Shown here piece by piece: positions 1 to 9,048 of a stretch of DNA of 64,000 bases. Below the pieces are notes generated by a model. It had not been told where the DNA came from. It saw only the letters and a list, made by a program, of their open reading frames with translations, and ran no database searches. Source of the stretch: JAAYZX01 sp040770645 (lineage in GTDB: Bacteria > Actinomycetota > Thermoleophilia > RBG-16-64-13); assembly GCA_040770645.1 (NCBI GenBank), contig JAXGIS010000001.1:302130-366129 (forward strand), read 5' to 3'. Position numbers and translations under genes: made by a program. The first letter of the stretch is position 1; every line of letters begins with the position of its first letter.

Positions 1-1212
1 AGCTTCTTTGCGGAGGAGCGCATCGATTTCCGGGCTTTGGTGGTAGACCTGGCCAAGGCATTGAAGATGCGGATTGAGCTGCGGCAAATCGGCGTAAGGG
101 ATGAGGCGCGCATGTTTGGCGGGTTGGGTCCCTGTGGCCGGCATCTTTGCTGCACTCTGTTCCAGGTTGATCAGGAGCCGGTCTCCATTCGCATGGCCAA
201 AGAGCAGAACCTGCCGCTGAATCCCATGAAGATCTCCGGGTTGTGCGGCCGGCTCATGTGCTGCCTCAAGTATGAGCAGGAGCAGTACGTGTCATTTCGC
301 AAGGAAGCGCCGCGGCGGGGCACCCTGGTGTCATGCCCGCAGGGCGAGGGGGTGGTGGCGGGCTATCAGGTGCCGAAGGACTCCATAGTGATCAAGCTGG
401 AGGACGGCACGTTTGTGGAGGAGAGGGCCCACCGGGTTCGTATCGTGGGAGCCGACCGCTGTGGCGGGGAGGAGATAGTCACGGGAGGCAACGGGGAGGA
501 GGGAGAGCAGCGGGGTTCGGTGCGGGGCGATGGCACCGCAGCCGACACCGGAACGCCCACGATTGGTACCGCTGCAACAGGAACTCCTGCGCCCGAGGCG
601 CCTGAGGTGGCTATGGCGGCGGGTGTGGGACTGGGGCCGTTGGGGAGCGCGGGTGTCGCGGCGGTAGGGGCGAATGGAGATGGCGCTGCCTGTGGGGAGA
701 GCGGGGGCGCGAAGCAGCCCGGTGCCGCGGCGACTGAGCCCACGCTCGACGCCGGCAGGGGCGCACCACTACAAGACACCGGCCAGACTGCGGTTGGCGA
801 CACCGTGGAGGCTCCAGAGGGGACCACGGGGGAGGGAGCGGAGCCGAGTGACCTCCAGGGCCGTGCGGAGCGCACAACGGGCGCCCGAAGTGGCGGGCGT
901 GGCTCGCGGCGTAGTCGCAGGGATCGCGGGGAAGCCGAGCGCGATGGAACGCGCAAACAGGTTGCGGAGAAGGGCGAGGCTGTCTCGGATGACCGCGTCG
1001 GCAACCAGGGACTCGACGAGGCCACCACGACGTATGTGGGTGAGGAGTCTGAGGAAAGCGCAACCCCAGAGCCGGGCGAGAAAAGGAGGCCGCGCCGTAG
1101 GCGCCGGCGGCCGAAGTCGAAGAAGCCCGGATCCGAGGCGCCTGAAGGACTCGCTGGTGTAGATGACGGCGGCACAGGTGGCGGGTCAGGGCAGCTCGGG
1201 GCCGACGATTGA
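1..1212 (+). CDS. ricT: PSP1-domain protein RicT/YaaT, 5'-truncated, with long low-complexity tail
   Basis: The reading frame is open from base 1, so the start lies outside the window. The first ~110 residues match the PSP1 C-terminal domain: GPCGRHLCC near residue 40 and SGLCGRLMCCLKYE near residue 70 give the paired cysteines that in RicT-family proteins help bind Fe-S clusters. In Bacillus the RicT complex (with RicA/RicF) affects RNase Y activity and development; that role is known for the family, not shown here. After about residue 145 the protein becomes a Gly/Ala/Glu-rich, probably disordered tail of ~240 residues ending in a strongly basic Arg/Lys run. Such a tail is unusual for the family and may bind RNA or DNA (inference). 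Confidence 0.9.
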   Translation, partial: SFFAEERIDFRALVVDLAKALKMRIELRQIGVRDEARMFGGLGPCGRHLCCTLFQVDQEPVSIRMAKEQNLPLNPMKISGLCGRLMCCLKYEQEQYVSFRKEAPRRGTLVSCPQGEGVVAGYQVPKDSIVIKLEDGTFVEERAHRVRIVGADRCGGEEIVTGGNGEEGEQRGSVRGDGTAADTGTPTIGTAATGTPAPEAPEVAMAAGVGLGPLGSAGVAAVGANGDGAACGESGGAKQPGAAATEPTLDAGRGAPLQDTGQTAVGDTVEAPEGTTGEGAEPSDLQGRAERTTGARSGGRGSRRSRRDRGEAERDGTRKQVAEKGEAVSDDRVGNQGLDEATTTYVGEESEESATPEPGEKRRPRRRRRRPKSKKPGSEAPEGLAGVDDGGTGGGSGQLGADD

Positions 1213-1290
1213 GTCGGTGAGGAGAGCGGTGTTCCTGACGCCCAAGCCTTGATTCGGACCGCGGTGCCCGGGCGGAGCCGGCACCGCCGG

Positions 1291-1319
1291 TTGCCAGGCC
1301 GCAGGCGAACTACTAAACT
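1291..1319 (+). promoter_or_regulatory. Housekeeping-sigma promoter for tRNA-Thr
   Basis: TTGCCA at 1291-1296 and TAAACT at 1314-1319 are separated by 17 bases and lie just upstream of the tRNA-Thr gene. The same -10 (TAAACT) recurs in front of tRNA-Lys at 12.3 kb, which supports both calls. Confidence 0.65.
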
Positions 1320-1337
1320 AGCGAAGTCCGCACCCGA

Positions 1338-1410
1338 GCCGACGTAGCTCAGCTGGCAGAGCAGCTCACTCGTAATGAGCAGGTCTGGGGTTCGATTCCC
1401 CACGTCGGCT
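1338..1410 (+). tRNA. tRNA-Thr (anticodon CGT)
   Basis: A complete cloverleaf: acceptor GCCGACG pairs with CGTCGGC, the anticodon loop CTCGTAA gives CGT, and the T arm TGGGG/CCCCA encloses TTCGATT. CCA is not encoded. Confidence 0.97.
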
Positions 1411-1499
1411 TTCTTGTTTCTCCAGCAGAACTCCGTGCTCTCGTCCGCGGTCAGGTGAAGCGCTTTCCTCGGCAGCCGGAGGCCGTCTGCGCCGCGTTG

Positions 1500-1979
1500 C
1501 TAATCGCCGTGGAGTTGAATCACCTGGGGCCTGGGCCTTCCTGTGGCATCTACGGTTAGCAACCCAACGGTGGCAGGTCTGCCGAATCGGCGGGGCCCGG
1601 CTGAGCCCGGATTGAAGTAGAGCAATCCATTGCGCCAGGTGATCTCGGCGCGGTGGCTGTGGCCAAAAACCACCACGTCAACCCTCTCTCCCGCCGGATC
1701 CCAGGGTGGCAAGGTGGAGAGGTCGTGTACCACGGCGATTCTCAGACCGGCCCACTCCAAACACGCTACGGTCTCCAGAAGCGACGCTTGATGGTGCCTG
1801 TCCATGTTCCCCTTGACCGCTGTGACCGGGGCCAAAGCTGCCAGGGTATGCAGAACATGGTCTTCCCCCACATCTCCGGCATGCACGATGCCACTGACCC
1901 CTGCAAACGCCGTAATGACGTCGCTACGGATCAGTCCATGCGTGTCTGATATAACACCAAGGACTTCGTCCGTGTTCAC
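1500..1979 (-). CDS. YfcE/MJ0936-type metallophosphoesterase
   Basis: The 159-residue protein carries the calcineurin-like phosphoesterase motifs in order: SDTHG, HAGDVG, GNMD, VHD and GHSH, which bind two metal ions and hydrolyse phosphodiesters. Length fits the YfcE family. A longer open frame continues upstream, but the extra ~90 residues have no family character and overlap the divergent nitroreductase gene, so the GTG codon just before NTDEVLGVISDTHG is taken as start. No clear ribosome site precedes it. The physiological substrate cannot be told from sequence. Confidence 0.85.
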   Translation of the reverse strand: MNTDEVLGVISDTHGLIRSDVITAFAGVSGIVHAGDVGEDHVLHTLAALAPVTAVKGNMDRHHQASLLETVACLEWAGLRIAVVHDLSTLPPWDPAGERVDVVVFGHSHRAEITWRNGLLYFNPGSAGPRRFGRPATVGLLTVDATGRPRPQVIQLHGD

Positions 1980-2041
1980 ATCTGCTGCAACGTAGTCATC
2001 GGTTTGAGGCTCCCTTGATTGTGGGGATGCACTATACCGCA

Positions 2042-2921
2042 ATGGATAATCCGCCCCGTCGTCCCCACCGAAGTGATGATCCCCAAGCGGTCGGCGCACA
2101 GCCGCCGGATCAAGAGGCGCTGCTCCGTCCTGGGGGGCACTTTCAGGTTGCCACGCAGTACCGGCGCGATGCCATGTCCCCTCACTGGCTCGACTGGGAG
2201 CACATGCCTCCCACGTACAAGGTGTACCGCGATGTGCCCCTCGTGCCGTTGCCTCCACCGGTAGGGGTTGGGATTGGTGGTCGGGGTGGAGAGGGCGTGC
2301 CCGATGCCGTGTTGCCGGACGCCGGTTTGTGGAGGAGCATCGCGCAGCGCCGTAGCAACCGTGACTTCAGCGGGCAGGCGCTGTCTCTCAACGATCTTTC
2401 CATTCTCCTGTGGGCTTCAACGGGTATAACCGCTACCTCGGGGCAGTACCTACGTGCCGCCCCTTCTGCTGGGGCGCTCTACCCCATAGAGACCTATGTG
2501 GTGGCGCACCACGTTGATGGGCTCGAACAGGGTATATATCACTACCGGTTGGTTGGCACGGACGAGCGCGGCCGCGTGACCCGCGAGGGCGGACATGCAT
2601 TGGAACGGCTGCACGCGGCGGACATGCGGCGCCTGGTGGCCGCCGCGGCACTCGATCAGGACATAGCGGCCGAATGCGCGGCGGTGTTCACGTGGACCGC
2701 TGTGTTCGCCCGCAGCGTCTGGAAATATCGTCAGCGTGCATACCGCTACGTCTATCTGGACGCAGGGTCACGTGGCACAGAACCTTCTGCTCGCAGCCAC
2801 GGGACTCGACTTGGTGGCGTGCCCCATCGCGGCTTTCTACGACGACGAGGTGGGGCAGATGCTGGGTGTGGACGGGGAGACGGAGGCCCCACTGTACATG
2901 GCGGCTGTGGGCCGCAAGTGA
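2042..2921 (+). CDS. SagB-type nitroreductase family oxidoreductase, one frameshift
   Basis: The sequence WLDWEHMPPTYKVY, then RRSNRDFSG and GALYPIETYVV, and later AYRYVYLDAG followed by HVAQNLLLAATGLD, are typical of SagB-type FMN-dependent dehydrogenases/nitroreductases, including azoline oxidases of RiPP pathways and stand-alone members. The frame breaks at about 2764 in a GGG run: one extra G pushes the C-terminal third, ending GLDLVACP...YMAAVGRK, into another frame. No RiPP precursor or cyclodehydratase is visible nearby, so it is probably a stand-alone member. The start is uncertain; an ATG at 2174 is also possible. Confidence 0.75.
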
Positions 2922-2949
2922 TCGCCGGGTACCCGTTAGGAGCCTTGCG

Positions 2950-3579
2950 TCAGACCTCGTTGTCCTCTATCCCACTCAGCGCGCTGATCCACGCCAAGCG
3001 CTCGCGGAGGGGGGAGACGGAGTCCCACGCCTCTCGCGACAGGAGGCACTCCTCTAAGGGGACTTCTCTCATGTCATAGAGGCAGCGTTGGGCCAACTCC
3101 TGGTACCACCGCGTTCCCCTGCGCTTGTTGTCTGCCTGTTGCTGCGACACGCTGCCCACCACACGGGCCGGGACGCCCACCACCAGCTCGCGGGCGCGCA
3201 CTACGAACCCGGCAGGAACCACACACCCCGCGCCTACGATACAGCCGGTTCCCAATACTGCTTCGTCCTGGATGACAGCGTTCATCCCCACGAGCACGTT
3301 GTCTTCGAGGCGGGCACCGTGAATAACGCAGCCGTGCCCCAGATGGGAATCGGCACCCAGAAGCACTTCTGTGCCGGGATACCCGTGGATCGTGCAGGCC
3401 TCCTGCACATTGGAGCCGGCTCCGATCTCGATGGATACCCAATCTCCCCGCAGGTAGGCACCGGGGCCAATGAAACAACAGGGGCCTATGGATACATGGC
3501 CTATGATCACGGCATCAGGATGCACGAAGGACCGGGGATCGATGATTGGGCGACCACCCCCGAACGCGTAGATCGGCAC
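2950..3579 (-). CDS. Gamma-carbonic anhydrase / PaaY-like hexapeptide-repeat protein
   Basis: A 209-residue left-handed beta-helix protein with hexapeptide repeats from about residue 12 to 150. It has the YLRGDW and NVQE motifs and three histidines placed like metal ligands of gamma-class carbonic anhydrases (CTIHG and GHGCVIHG). A helical C-terminal extension of ~45 residues follows. Many such proteins are annotated as acyltransferases, but the His pattern favours a Zn/Fe site. It is followed on the same strand 12 bases upstream by the sirtuin gene, so the two are probably co-transcribed. Confidence 0.82.
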   Translation of the reverse strand: MPIYAFGGGRPIIDPRSFVHPDAVIIGHVSIGPCCFIGPGAYLRGDWVSIEIGAGSNVQEACTIHGYPGTEVLLGADSHLGHGCVIHGARLEDNVLVGMNAVIQDEAVLGTGCIVGAGCVVPAGFVVRARELVVGVPARVVGSVSQQQADNKRRGTRWYQELAQRCLYDMREVPLEECLLSREAWDSVSPLRERLAWISALSGIEDNEV

Positions 3580-3591
3580 TGCTACAACTCC

Positions 3592-4338
3592 TTACGCGTC
3601 GAGCAGCGCAGCCAACCTGGGAAGGATCTCCTCCAGCGGGCGCTGATCCCGGATGGCCGCTCGACTGTCGAACGGCGTCTCCGACGCTGTGAGGATGACC
3701 AGCTTACCTCCGGAGCGCATGGTGATGTCCGGCAAACCGGCCACCGGCCAGACCGCGAGCGAAGAACCCGCCACCAGCATGACGTCCGCTCGTTGAGCCC
3801 AGGAGACGGCCAATGCATACTCGTCTTGAGGAAGCGCTTCTCCAAAGAAGATCACTCCGGGCTTCAGCACACGTCCGCATTCGCAGTACGGTACTCCCTC
3901 GGGGTCCGCAAGCGCCTCCACCATGTGGGAATGCGGGTAGCGCCTGCCGCAACTCAAGCAAACGCCCGTTTCGATGGAGCCGTGAACCTCGGCAATGGTG
4001 GTGCTGCCCGCGCGCCTGTGCAGTCGATCGATGTTCTGGGTGACGAGAGCCTTCAAGTGCCCAGACTGCTCCATCTTGGCGAGCGCATAGTGGGCGGCAT
4101 TGGGCTCTGCTGAGTCCAGTGACCCCAACCGATGCCGGTAGAAGGACCAGAACTGGATTGGATCTTCCAGAAAGGCGTCGATACTGGCCGCTTTCATGGG
4201 ATCGACCTTTGTCCACAGGCCCGTATCAGGTGACCGAAAGTCGGGTATACCAGAGGCGGTGCTGATACCGGCCCCGGTCAGCGCAACCACGTACGAGGCT
4301 TTGCGTAGTAGCTCGGCAATGTGATCAAGGGTATCCAC
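3592..4338 (-). CDS. Sir2-family NAD-dependent protein deacylase
   Basis: Sirtuin motifs are complete in 248 residues: GAGISTASGIPDFR (NAD binding), TQNIDRLHRRAG, the catalytic His in EVHGS, a zinc site of CLSCG and CECG, and GSSLAV near the end. It removes acyl groups from lysine using NAD. It probably forms an operon with the downstream gamma-carbonic anhydrase. Confidence 0.93.
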   Translation of the reverse strand: MDTLDHIAELLRKASYVVALTGAGISTASGIPDFRSPDTGLWTKVDPMKAASIDAFLEDPIQFWSFYRHRLGSLDSAEPNAAHYALAKMEQSGHLKALVTQNIDRLHRRAGSTTIAEVHGSIETGVCLSCGRRYPHSHMVEALADPEGVPYCECGRVLKPGVIFFGEALPQDEYALAVSWAQRADVMLVAGSSLAVWPVAGLPDITMRSGGKLVILTASETPFDSRAAIRDQRPLEEILPRLAALLDA

Positions 4339-4445
4339 GCGACCCAGTCTACCAGGGGCCGGGGTGTATAGAAAGATCAGGGCGTCGCGGTGTGGGGCGA
4401 GACTGCAGGTGGCGGTCCCACGAGCCGGGCGGAGAAGGGAGAGAG

Positions 4446-4834
4446 ATGAGGGAACGTGAGTTGGCCGACAAGGCCAAGGTGATTGCCGTGGTGGGGGCTT
4501 CGCCGGATATCTATCGCCCGAGCAACACGGTCATGCGCTATCTAGTGGCGGCCGGCTATGATGTGCGGCCGGTCAGGCCGGGGGAGGCACCATCTATGGT
4601 CGCGCCTGCGTGGACAGTCTGAGCCAGATTGATGTGCCCATAGACATAGTGGACGTGTTTCGCAACCCCGGTGCGCTCGTGGACGTAGCCAAGGAAGCCG
4701 CGCAGGTGGGGGCCAAGTGCCTGTGGCTTCAGGAAGGGCTGCAGAGCGCGGAAGCGGCTCGTATTGCACGGGAGGCGGGTCTGGAGTATGTGGAAAACCG
4801 CTGCATCAAGAAGGTGCTGAACGCCGCCGGGTGA
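4446..4834 (+). CDS. CoA-binding protein (YccU/Rossmann type), one frameshift
   Basis: The N-terminal half (VIAVVGASPD then RPSNTVMRYLVAAGYDV) and C-terminal half (CLWLQEGLQSAEAARIA, then ENRCIKK) are the two halves of the YccU-like CoA-binding fold of ~130 residues. They lie in different frames; the break is in the G-rich stretch near 4578-4590, where one base seems lost. ATG 4446 has a good GGAG-rich ribosome site. The end overlaps the convergent downstream gene by a few bases. Confidence 0.8.
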
Positions 4835-6995
4835 GCCGGCGGAAAGTGGCGCCCGCCGCCCGCCGCCGGGTGGCGCGGCACCGGGCGACGGTTCCCATCA
4901 ACACTACCAGTGCCAAAGCCGCGCCCGCCACGGCGAGCCACACCCAATGGCGCGACAGCCACGGTGTCGTCACTCGCACGGCTTGGGAAGCTATCGTGGA
5001 AGATCCGGCACGCACCTCCACCGCGTATGTGCTCGGCGCGAGGCCCCGGCGCAGCGTGTCTGCCGGATTGGATGGGGTGCATTGGAGCGCCACGGTGGAC
5101 AAGCCCGGCTCGAGAGTGGTTATCTGAGAGGAGAGGAGGGTGTCCTCCGACCCTCGGTCTCGTAGCACCACGGCCACCGTCCAAGAATAGGCGGAGGAGT
5201 TGCGCAAGCTAACCGAGATGGAATCAGCCGAGGAGGTATCTGTTTCCACGCGGACATCTTCGATGGTGAGGAGTCCCATCTCTCTGTCAGCGGCCTGCCG
5301 GGCCGCGTGGGCGTAGCGGACCCCCAGTTCTGCCCTCTCGGGCCCCAAGTCCGCCCGCAGCCAGTGGCGGCTCTCCGCCCTGAAGAGAAGCTCGGCTATG
5401 GCTCCCGCCTGCATTGTGGTGTTGTCCACGGCCGATAGATAGTCCGCCACCAGAGAGCGGGCCGCCCCCACGTCCCGCAGGAGGGTCTGGGCGATTAGCC
5501 CCGTCTCATGAGCGGCGTACCGGCTCAGGAACACCGGGCGTCGCTCGGAAAGGTACCGTTCCACGAGTTCGCCCAGGGTCACGGTTCGAAAAGCCCCGGA
5601 TGCCGCTGCCTGCCGCATGACCTCGGCCAAGCTTTCGGGGTTGAACCCCATGTACTCGTCCTCCGGACAGATGACCAGCGAACGGGGGCTGCCTTCAGCG
5701 AGTGCGGTGGCAATGGCTGCACACACATTCGCCGGCTGCCCGTCGTTGGCCAAGGCGGAGGCGATAGCCCGCGCAACAGGAACAACGGTTAACCTGTTAC
5801 CTGCCGCGTCGGCGATGCGCACGGGGCCCAGTGGATCCGTGGGTGTTTCGGCCAAGTCGTCCATGACTGCGGCCTTGACCACCACATAGTCCACGGAAGC
5901 CCCGCTGAACGCGGCCACGCTATCGGAGCTGAGATCCAACCCCGGAGGCAACGCCCCTCGGGGAGTCTCTGCCACCCCCAGGATGCGGGCGAGTTCCGCT
6001 TTTCCGAGACGTACCTGCGACACACCGTCATTCCACCCGTGGACTGCCAACAAAGGCAGCGAGGGGGTGGCGTAGGGAAGGGGCAGTAGCTGGACTCCTT
6101 CACGCTGGGCGAGGCCCCGTAGGATCTGGAGCGCGCTCTCCGCAGCCAGCGAGACTGTATCCCGAGCATCGTGCGTCTGTGTGTTGCCGTCCGGGGTTCT
6201 GGCCACGAAGCCGTCGGCGGCGTCTTCCAGTTGTGCCAGCAAGACCGGCTCCACAGCCACCGTGAGGCGGGTTTCGGGCGAGATATCGAGGAGATCAGGG
6301 AGTGAGAAGACAACAGCAAATGCACCGGAGGTGGGGGACGGGCCCTGCTCGATCTCACCGCCCACAAACGTCCCGTCCGGTTCCTGCCATATCCCCAGGG
6401 CTATCGGCACCACAAGGGCGAGATCCACGATGGGAGCGTCGGCGGCTATTCGGCCCAGCAGGGATTCGGCTGCGACGTGATTGACGTTTCCCGATTCAAT
6501 TGCCACTTTGACCAGGTATGCGCCGGGTTCGGCAAGCCACTCGGCCTCCACTGGGACCTCTACGGCAAAGATTCCGGTGATGTCCCCCACTTCCTGGCGT
6601 GACCCACCTGTTCGGGGGAGCGACTCGGTGTCGTGGGACGGGTCTCCCGGTCCGAACACGTCCACCACCAGCAGGGCATCGGGAAGCGTGGTGGGCAGGT
6701 TGGCCTGGAGGTGGAAGGTAATTGATGATCCGGTCAGGCTCAGGAGGTTATTTGAGCTGAAGACGACTCCAGCGGGCCGGTCCGTAGGCTGTCCCTGGGC
6801 AGACACGGGGGCCAGGGCCCAAGTCAACCACACGACTGCGGCCATCATGGCTAAGACGACGCATGAGAACCGTCGGAACCACCAGCTCCAGGCTCGCGAT
6901 TTGCCGCCCTTACGTCGTCCTGAAGTGCTTGACCAATCGGAGCACAGCGCTGGAGTTGTCAATTCCCTCCAGAGTGACCTCGTCAACAAGAGCAC
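4806..6995 (-). CDS. Large exported membrane-anchored protein of unknown function
   Basis: I do not recognise this protein firmly. It has a hydrophobic N-terminal segment ending VSAQ near residue 66, which looks like a signal peptide, about 600 extracytoplasmic residues, then a single membrane span near residue 690 followed by an Arg-rich cytoplasmic tail. This plan recalls actinobacterial DUF6049-type wall-associated proteins, but I see no diagnostic motif. The true start is unclear: the open frame runs 86 bases into the anti-sigma gene upstream, and no good start lies between them except two ATGs near 6848 that would leave an uncharged signal peptide. Translational coupling to the anti-sigma gene is likely. 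Confidence 0.7.
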   Translation of the reverse strand: MLLLTRSLWRELTTPALCSDWSSTSGRRKGGKSRAWSWWFRRFSCVVLAMMAAVVWLTWALAPVSAQGQPTDRPAGVVFSSNNLLSLTGSSITFHLQANLPTTLPDALLVVDVFGPGDPSHDTESLPRTGGSRQEVGDITGIFAVEVPVEAEWLAEPGAYLVKVAIESGNVNHVAAESLLGRIAADAPIVDLALVVPIALGIWQEPDGTFVGGEIEQGPSPTSGAFAVVFSLPDLLDISPETRLTVAVEPVLLAQLEDAADGFVARTPDGNTQTHDARDTVSLAAESALQILRGLAQREGVQLLPLPYATPSLPLLAVHGWNDGVSQVRLGKAELARILGVAETPRGALPPGLDLSSDSVAAFSGASVDYVVVKAAVMDDLAETPTDPLGPVRIADAAGNRLTVVPVARAIASALANDGQPANVCAAIATALAEGSPRSLVICPEDEYMGFNPESLAEVMRQAAASGAFRTVTLGELVERYLSERRPVFLSRYAAHETGLIAQTLLRDVGAARSLVADYLSAVDNTTMQAGAIAELLFRAESRHWLRADLGPERAELGVRYAHAARQAADREMGLLTIEDVRVETDTSSADSISVSLRNSSAYSWTVAVVLRDRGSEDTLLSSQITTLEPGLSTVALQCTPSNPADTLRRGLAPSTYAVEVRAGSSTIASQAVRVTTPWLSRHWVWLAVAGAALALVVLMGTVARCRATRRRAAGATFRRLTRRRSAPS

Positions 6996-7347
6996 GCATT
7001 ACAACCAAGCCCAAGTCGTCGGCCTCGAAGGCTCGAGGAGGAATCTTCCCGTCTTTAGACTCCGGTCCACCCCGCACCTCAATGGTCCATCGATCTGGCG
7101 CCACCTCGAAGTCTACCTGAAGGTTTGGATGGTCGCCTTCTTCGGTGCCGATCATGTGGGCGCAGGCCTCGGTCACAGCGAGCTTGAGGTCGGCCACCTC
7201 TTCCTGATCGAGACCGGTGCTGCCGCCAAGACCGGCCAGAGCCAGGCGACAGATGGCCACAAACTCCGCCCGGGGAGGGACGGAGACGCTCACACGATCT
7301 GGAACGTTGTGGCTCACGCCGGATGATGAATCGTGCTCAGTAGACAT
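6910..7347 (-). CDS. RsbW-like anti-sigma regulatory factor (GHKL ATPase fold), degenerate motifs
   Basis: A 145-residue histidine-kinase-like ATPase domain of the RsbW/SpoIIAB class: DLKLAVTEACAH (N box) and DDLGLVVMRALVDEV (G2 region). Members bind sigma or anti-anti-sigma factors and often phosphorylate the latter. Two usual residues look altered: the Asn expected in the N box (EALANAV type) is His, and the Asp expected in the G1 region reads Gly (VRGGPES). ATP/Mg binding may therefore be weak. No sigma or anti-anti-sigma gene is adjacent. Confidence 0.8.
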   Translation of the reverse strand: MSTEHDSSSGVSHNVPDRVSVSVPPRAEFVAICRLALAGLGGSTGLDQEEVADLKLAVTEACAHMIGTEEGDHPNLQVDFEVAPDRWTIEVRGGPESKDGKIPPRAFEADDLGLVVMRALVDEVTLEGIDNSSAVLRLVKHFRTT

Positions 7348-7426
7348 GAGAAGAGGCTACCCGTGGTTACGGGACTTCTAAACCCCGATGGGCGAGGTTG
7401 CCGGCCCGATCATGTGCTGAATGCGG

Positions 7427-7930
7427 TCACTGTCGGCCGGGCAGGGATTGGGGTGTAGGAGAGGCCTTGGTGCGGCCCAGGAAGATAAGCACCGACACTG
7501 CCATTGTGACCAGTTGGGTGGCGGTTCCCACAAGTGGCGAGGCCTCGCCGTGGGGGAAGTTGTGAAAGTGGCTGGGGAACCAGCGCGTGCGTGGCGAGAT
7601 GTCGGCACGGGGAGCGGACATGCGGCGCCTGGGCAGCAATCCATCGATGACGTCGAGGTCGGGGAGGGCGGCGGCGGCGCCCGCTACCAGCGCGGCGCCG
7701 CCACGAGCGCGGCCGTGCGCCCGGCGCCCGGCCGCCACCAGCAGCGCAGCCGCCGCTGCCACATCCAGAGTGGCCCACATTATGCGTAGGCGGCTGCGTG
7801 TGTAATCCCAATGAGGCACGGCGTCGAGCAGGGCGTGTGCGGCTGTGGCGGCAGGCGCGGCCGTCCAGGCTGGGCCCGGCCACAGAGAACCCAGTGCCAA
7901 TCCGGAGCAAACGTGTGCGGTCACCCACAT
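7427..7930 (-). CDS. Small His-rich membrane protein, DUF457/YdjM-like
   Basis: The 167-residue protein has several hydrophobic segments and His/Asp motifs typical of predicted membrane-bound metal-dependent hydrolases: TAH near the N-terminus, HALLDAVPHWDY, LPDLDVIDGLL and HFHNFPHG. The assignment rests on motif pattern only. It is divergent from purM, with 53 bases between the start codons. Confidence 0.55.
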   Translation of the reverse strand: MWVTAHVCSGLALGSLWPGPAWTAAPAATAAHALLDAVPHWDYTRSRLRIMWATLDVAAAAALLVAAGRRAHGRARGGAALVAGAAAALPDLDVIDGLLPRRRMSAPRADISPRTRWFPSHFHNFPHGEASPLVGTATQLVTMAVSVLIFLGRTKASPTPQSLPGRQ

Positions 7931-7983
7931 GCTCCGATGCTACCATTCGGTCCTGCGAGTGGTGCGGCCCTGGAGGATGCTGC

Positions 7984-9048
7984 ATGGTTCATTCAGAGGA
8001 GGATCTCTCCGGCTCCGGTTTGACCTACGCTGCCGCTGGGGTGGACATAGAGGCAGGGGAGGAAGCGGTAAGGCGCATTGCGGCCGATGTGGCCAGCACG
8101 CGCATCCCTGGTGTGCTCGGTGGAATCGGCGGTTTTGGCGCGCTGTTCGAGCTTCCGGCCGGGTTACGTAGTCCGGTGTTGGTGGGCGCCACGGATGGGG
8201 TGGGCACCAAAGTGCTGCTGGCCCAGGAATTGGGGCGGGTGGACACGGTGGGGATCGACCTGGTGGCCATGTCTGTGAACGATGTGCTCACGTTGGGTGC
8301 CAAACCTCTTTTCTTCTTGGATTACATTGCTACCGGGCGACTGGTCCCAGAAGAGATGGCGGCGCTGGTGGCAGGTGTGGCGGAGGGCTGCCGGCAGGCG
8401 GGGTGCGCGCTGGTGGGCGGAGAGATGGCGGAGATGCCGGGTCTTTACAGCCCGGCCGAGTTTGACCTTGCCGGCTTCTGCGTGGGGCTGGTGGAGAAGG
8501 ATGCCATCATTGACGGGTCGCGGGTGGAGGCTGGGGACGCAGTGTTGGGGCGGGCTTCCAGTGGGGTGCACTCCAACGGTTACTCGCTCGTGCGGCGGAT
8601 CCTGGAATCCCAGAAGGTGAGCCTGACGGATCGCTTTCCTCTTTCCGAACGATCCGTGGGTGAGGAGTTGCTCGAGCCCACGCGTATCTACGTAAGGAGC
8701 GTGCTGGGCCTGCTCGAGCGCGGGATTCCCGTCCGGGCCATGGCGCACGTGACGGGGGGCGGCCTGGCGGGGAACCTGAGCCGTGTGATTCCTGAAGGAC
8801 TATCGGCCAGGCTGCGCCTGGGTAGCTGGAATGTGCCGCGCCTGTTCCGCACCCTCCAAGAAATGGGGTCTGTGAGCGATACGGAAATGCGTCGCACTTT
8901 CAACATGGGCGTGGGGTTCGTGGTGGTGGTGGCGCGCGACTCGGCCAAGCATGCCACGCAACTCCTGGAGCAGGCGGGCGAGACGGTGATAGCGTTGGGC
9001 AAAGTGGTGCGGGGCGAGGAGCCGGTGGTGGTGGAGGGGCTGGCGTGA
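7984..9048 (+). CDS. purM: Phosphoribosylformylglycinamidine cyclo-ligase (AIR synthetase)
   Basis: PurM closes the imidazole ring of AIR in purine synthesis using ATP. The 354-residue protein has the family hallmarks: DLSGSGLTYAAAGVDIEAG, GATDGVGTKV, DLVAMSVNDV, ALVGGEMAEMPG, SSGVHSNGYSLVR and AHVTGGGL. ATG 7984 is preceded by GGAGG. It overlaps purN by 4 bases, so the two are translationally coupled. Confidence 0.97.
   Translation: MVHSEEDLSGSGLTYAAAGVDIEAGEEAVRRIAADVASTRIPGVLGGIGGFGALFELPAGLRSPVLVGATDGVGTKVLLAQELGRVDTVGIDLVAMSVNDVLTLGAKPLFFLDYIATGRLVPEEMAALVAGVAEGCRQAGCALVGGEMAEMPGLYSPAEFDLAGFCVGLVEKDAIIDGSRVEAGDAVLGRASSGVHSNGYSLVRRILESQKVSLTDRFPLSERSVGEELLEPTRIYVRSVLGLLERGIPVRAMAHVTGGGLAGNLSRVIPEGLSARLRLGSWNVPRLFRTLQEMGSVSDTEMRRTFNMGVGFVVVVARDSAKHATQLLEQAGETVIALGKVVRGEEPVVVEGLA

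Noticed and set aside
366..1403. Long minus-strand open frame over ricT and tRNA-Thr
   Set aside because: It is antisense to the Gly/Ala-rich RicT tail and starts inside the tRNA; its translation is a known artefact type.
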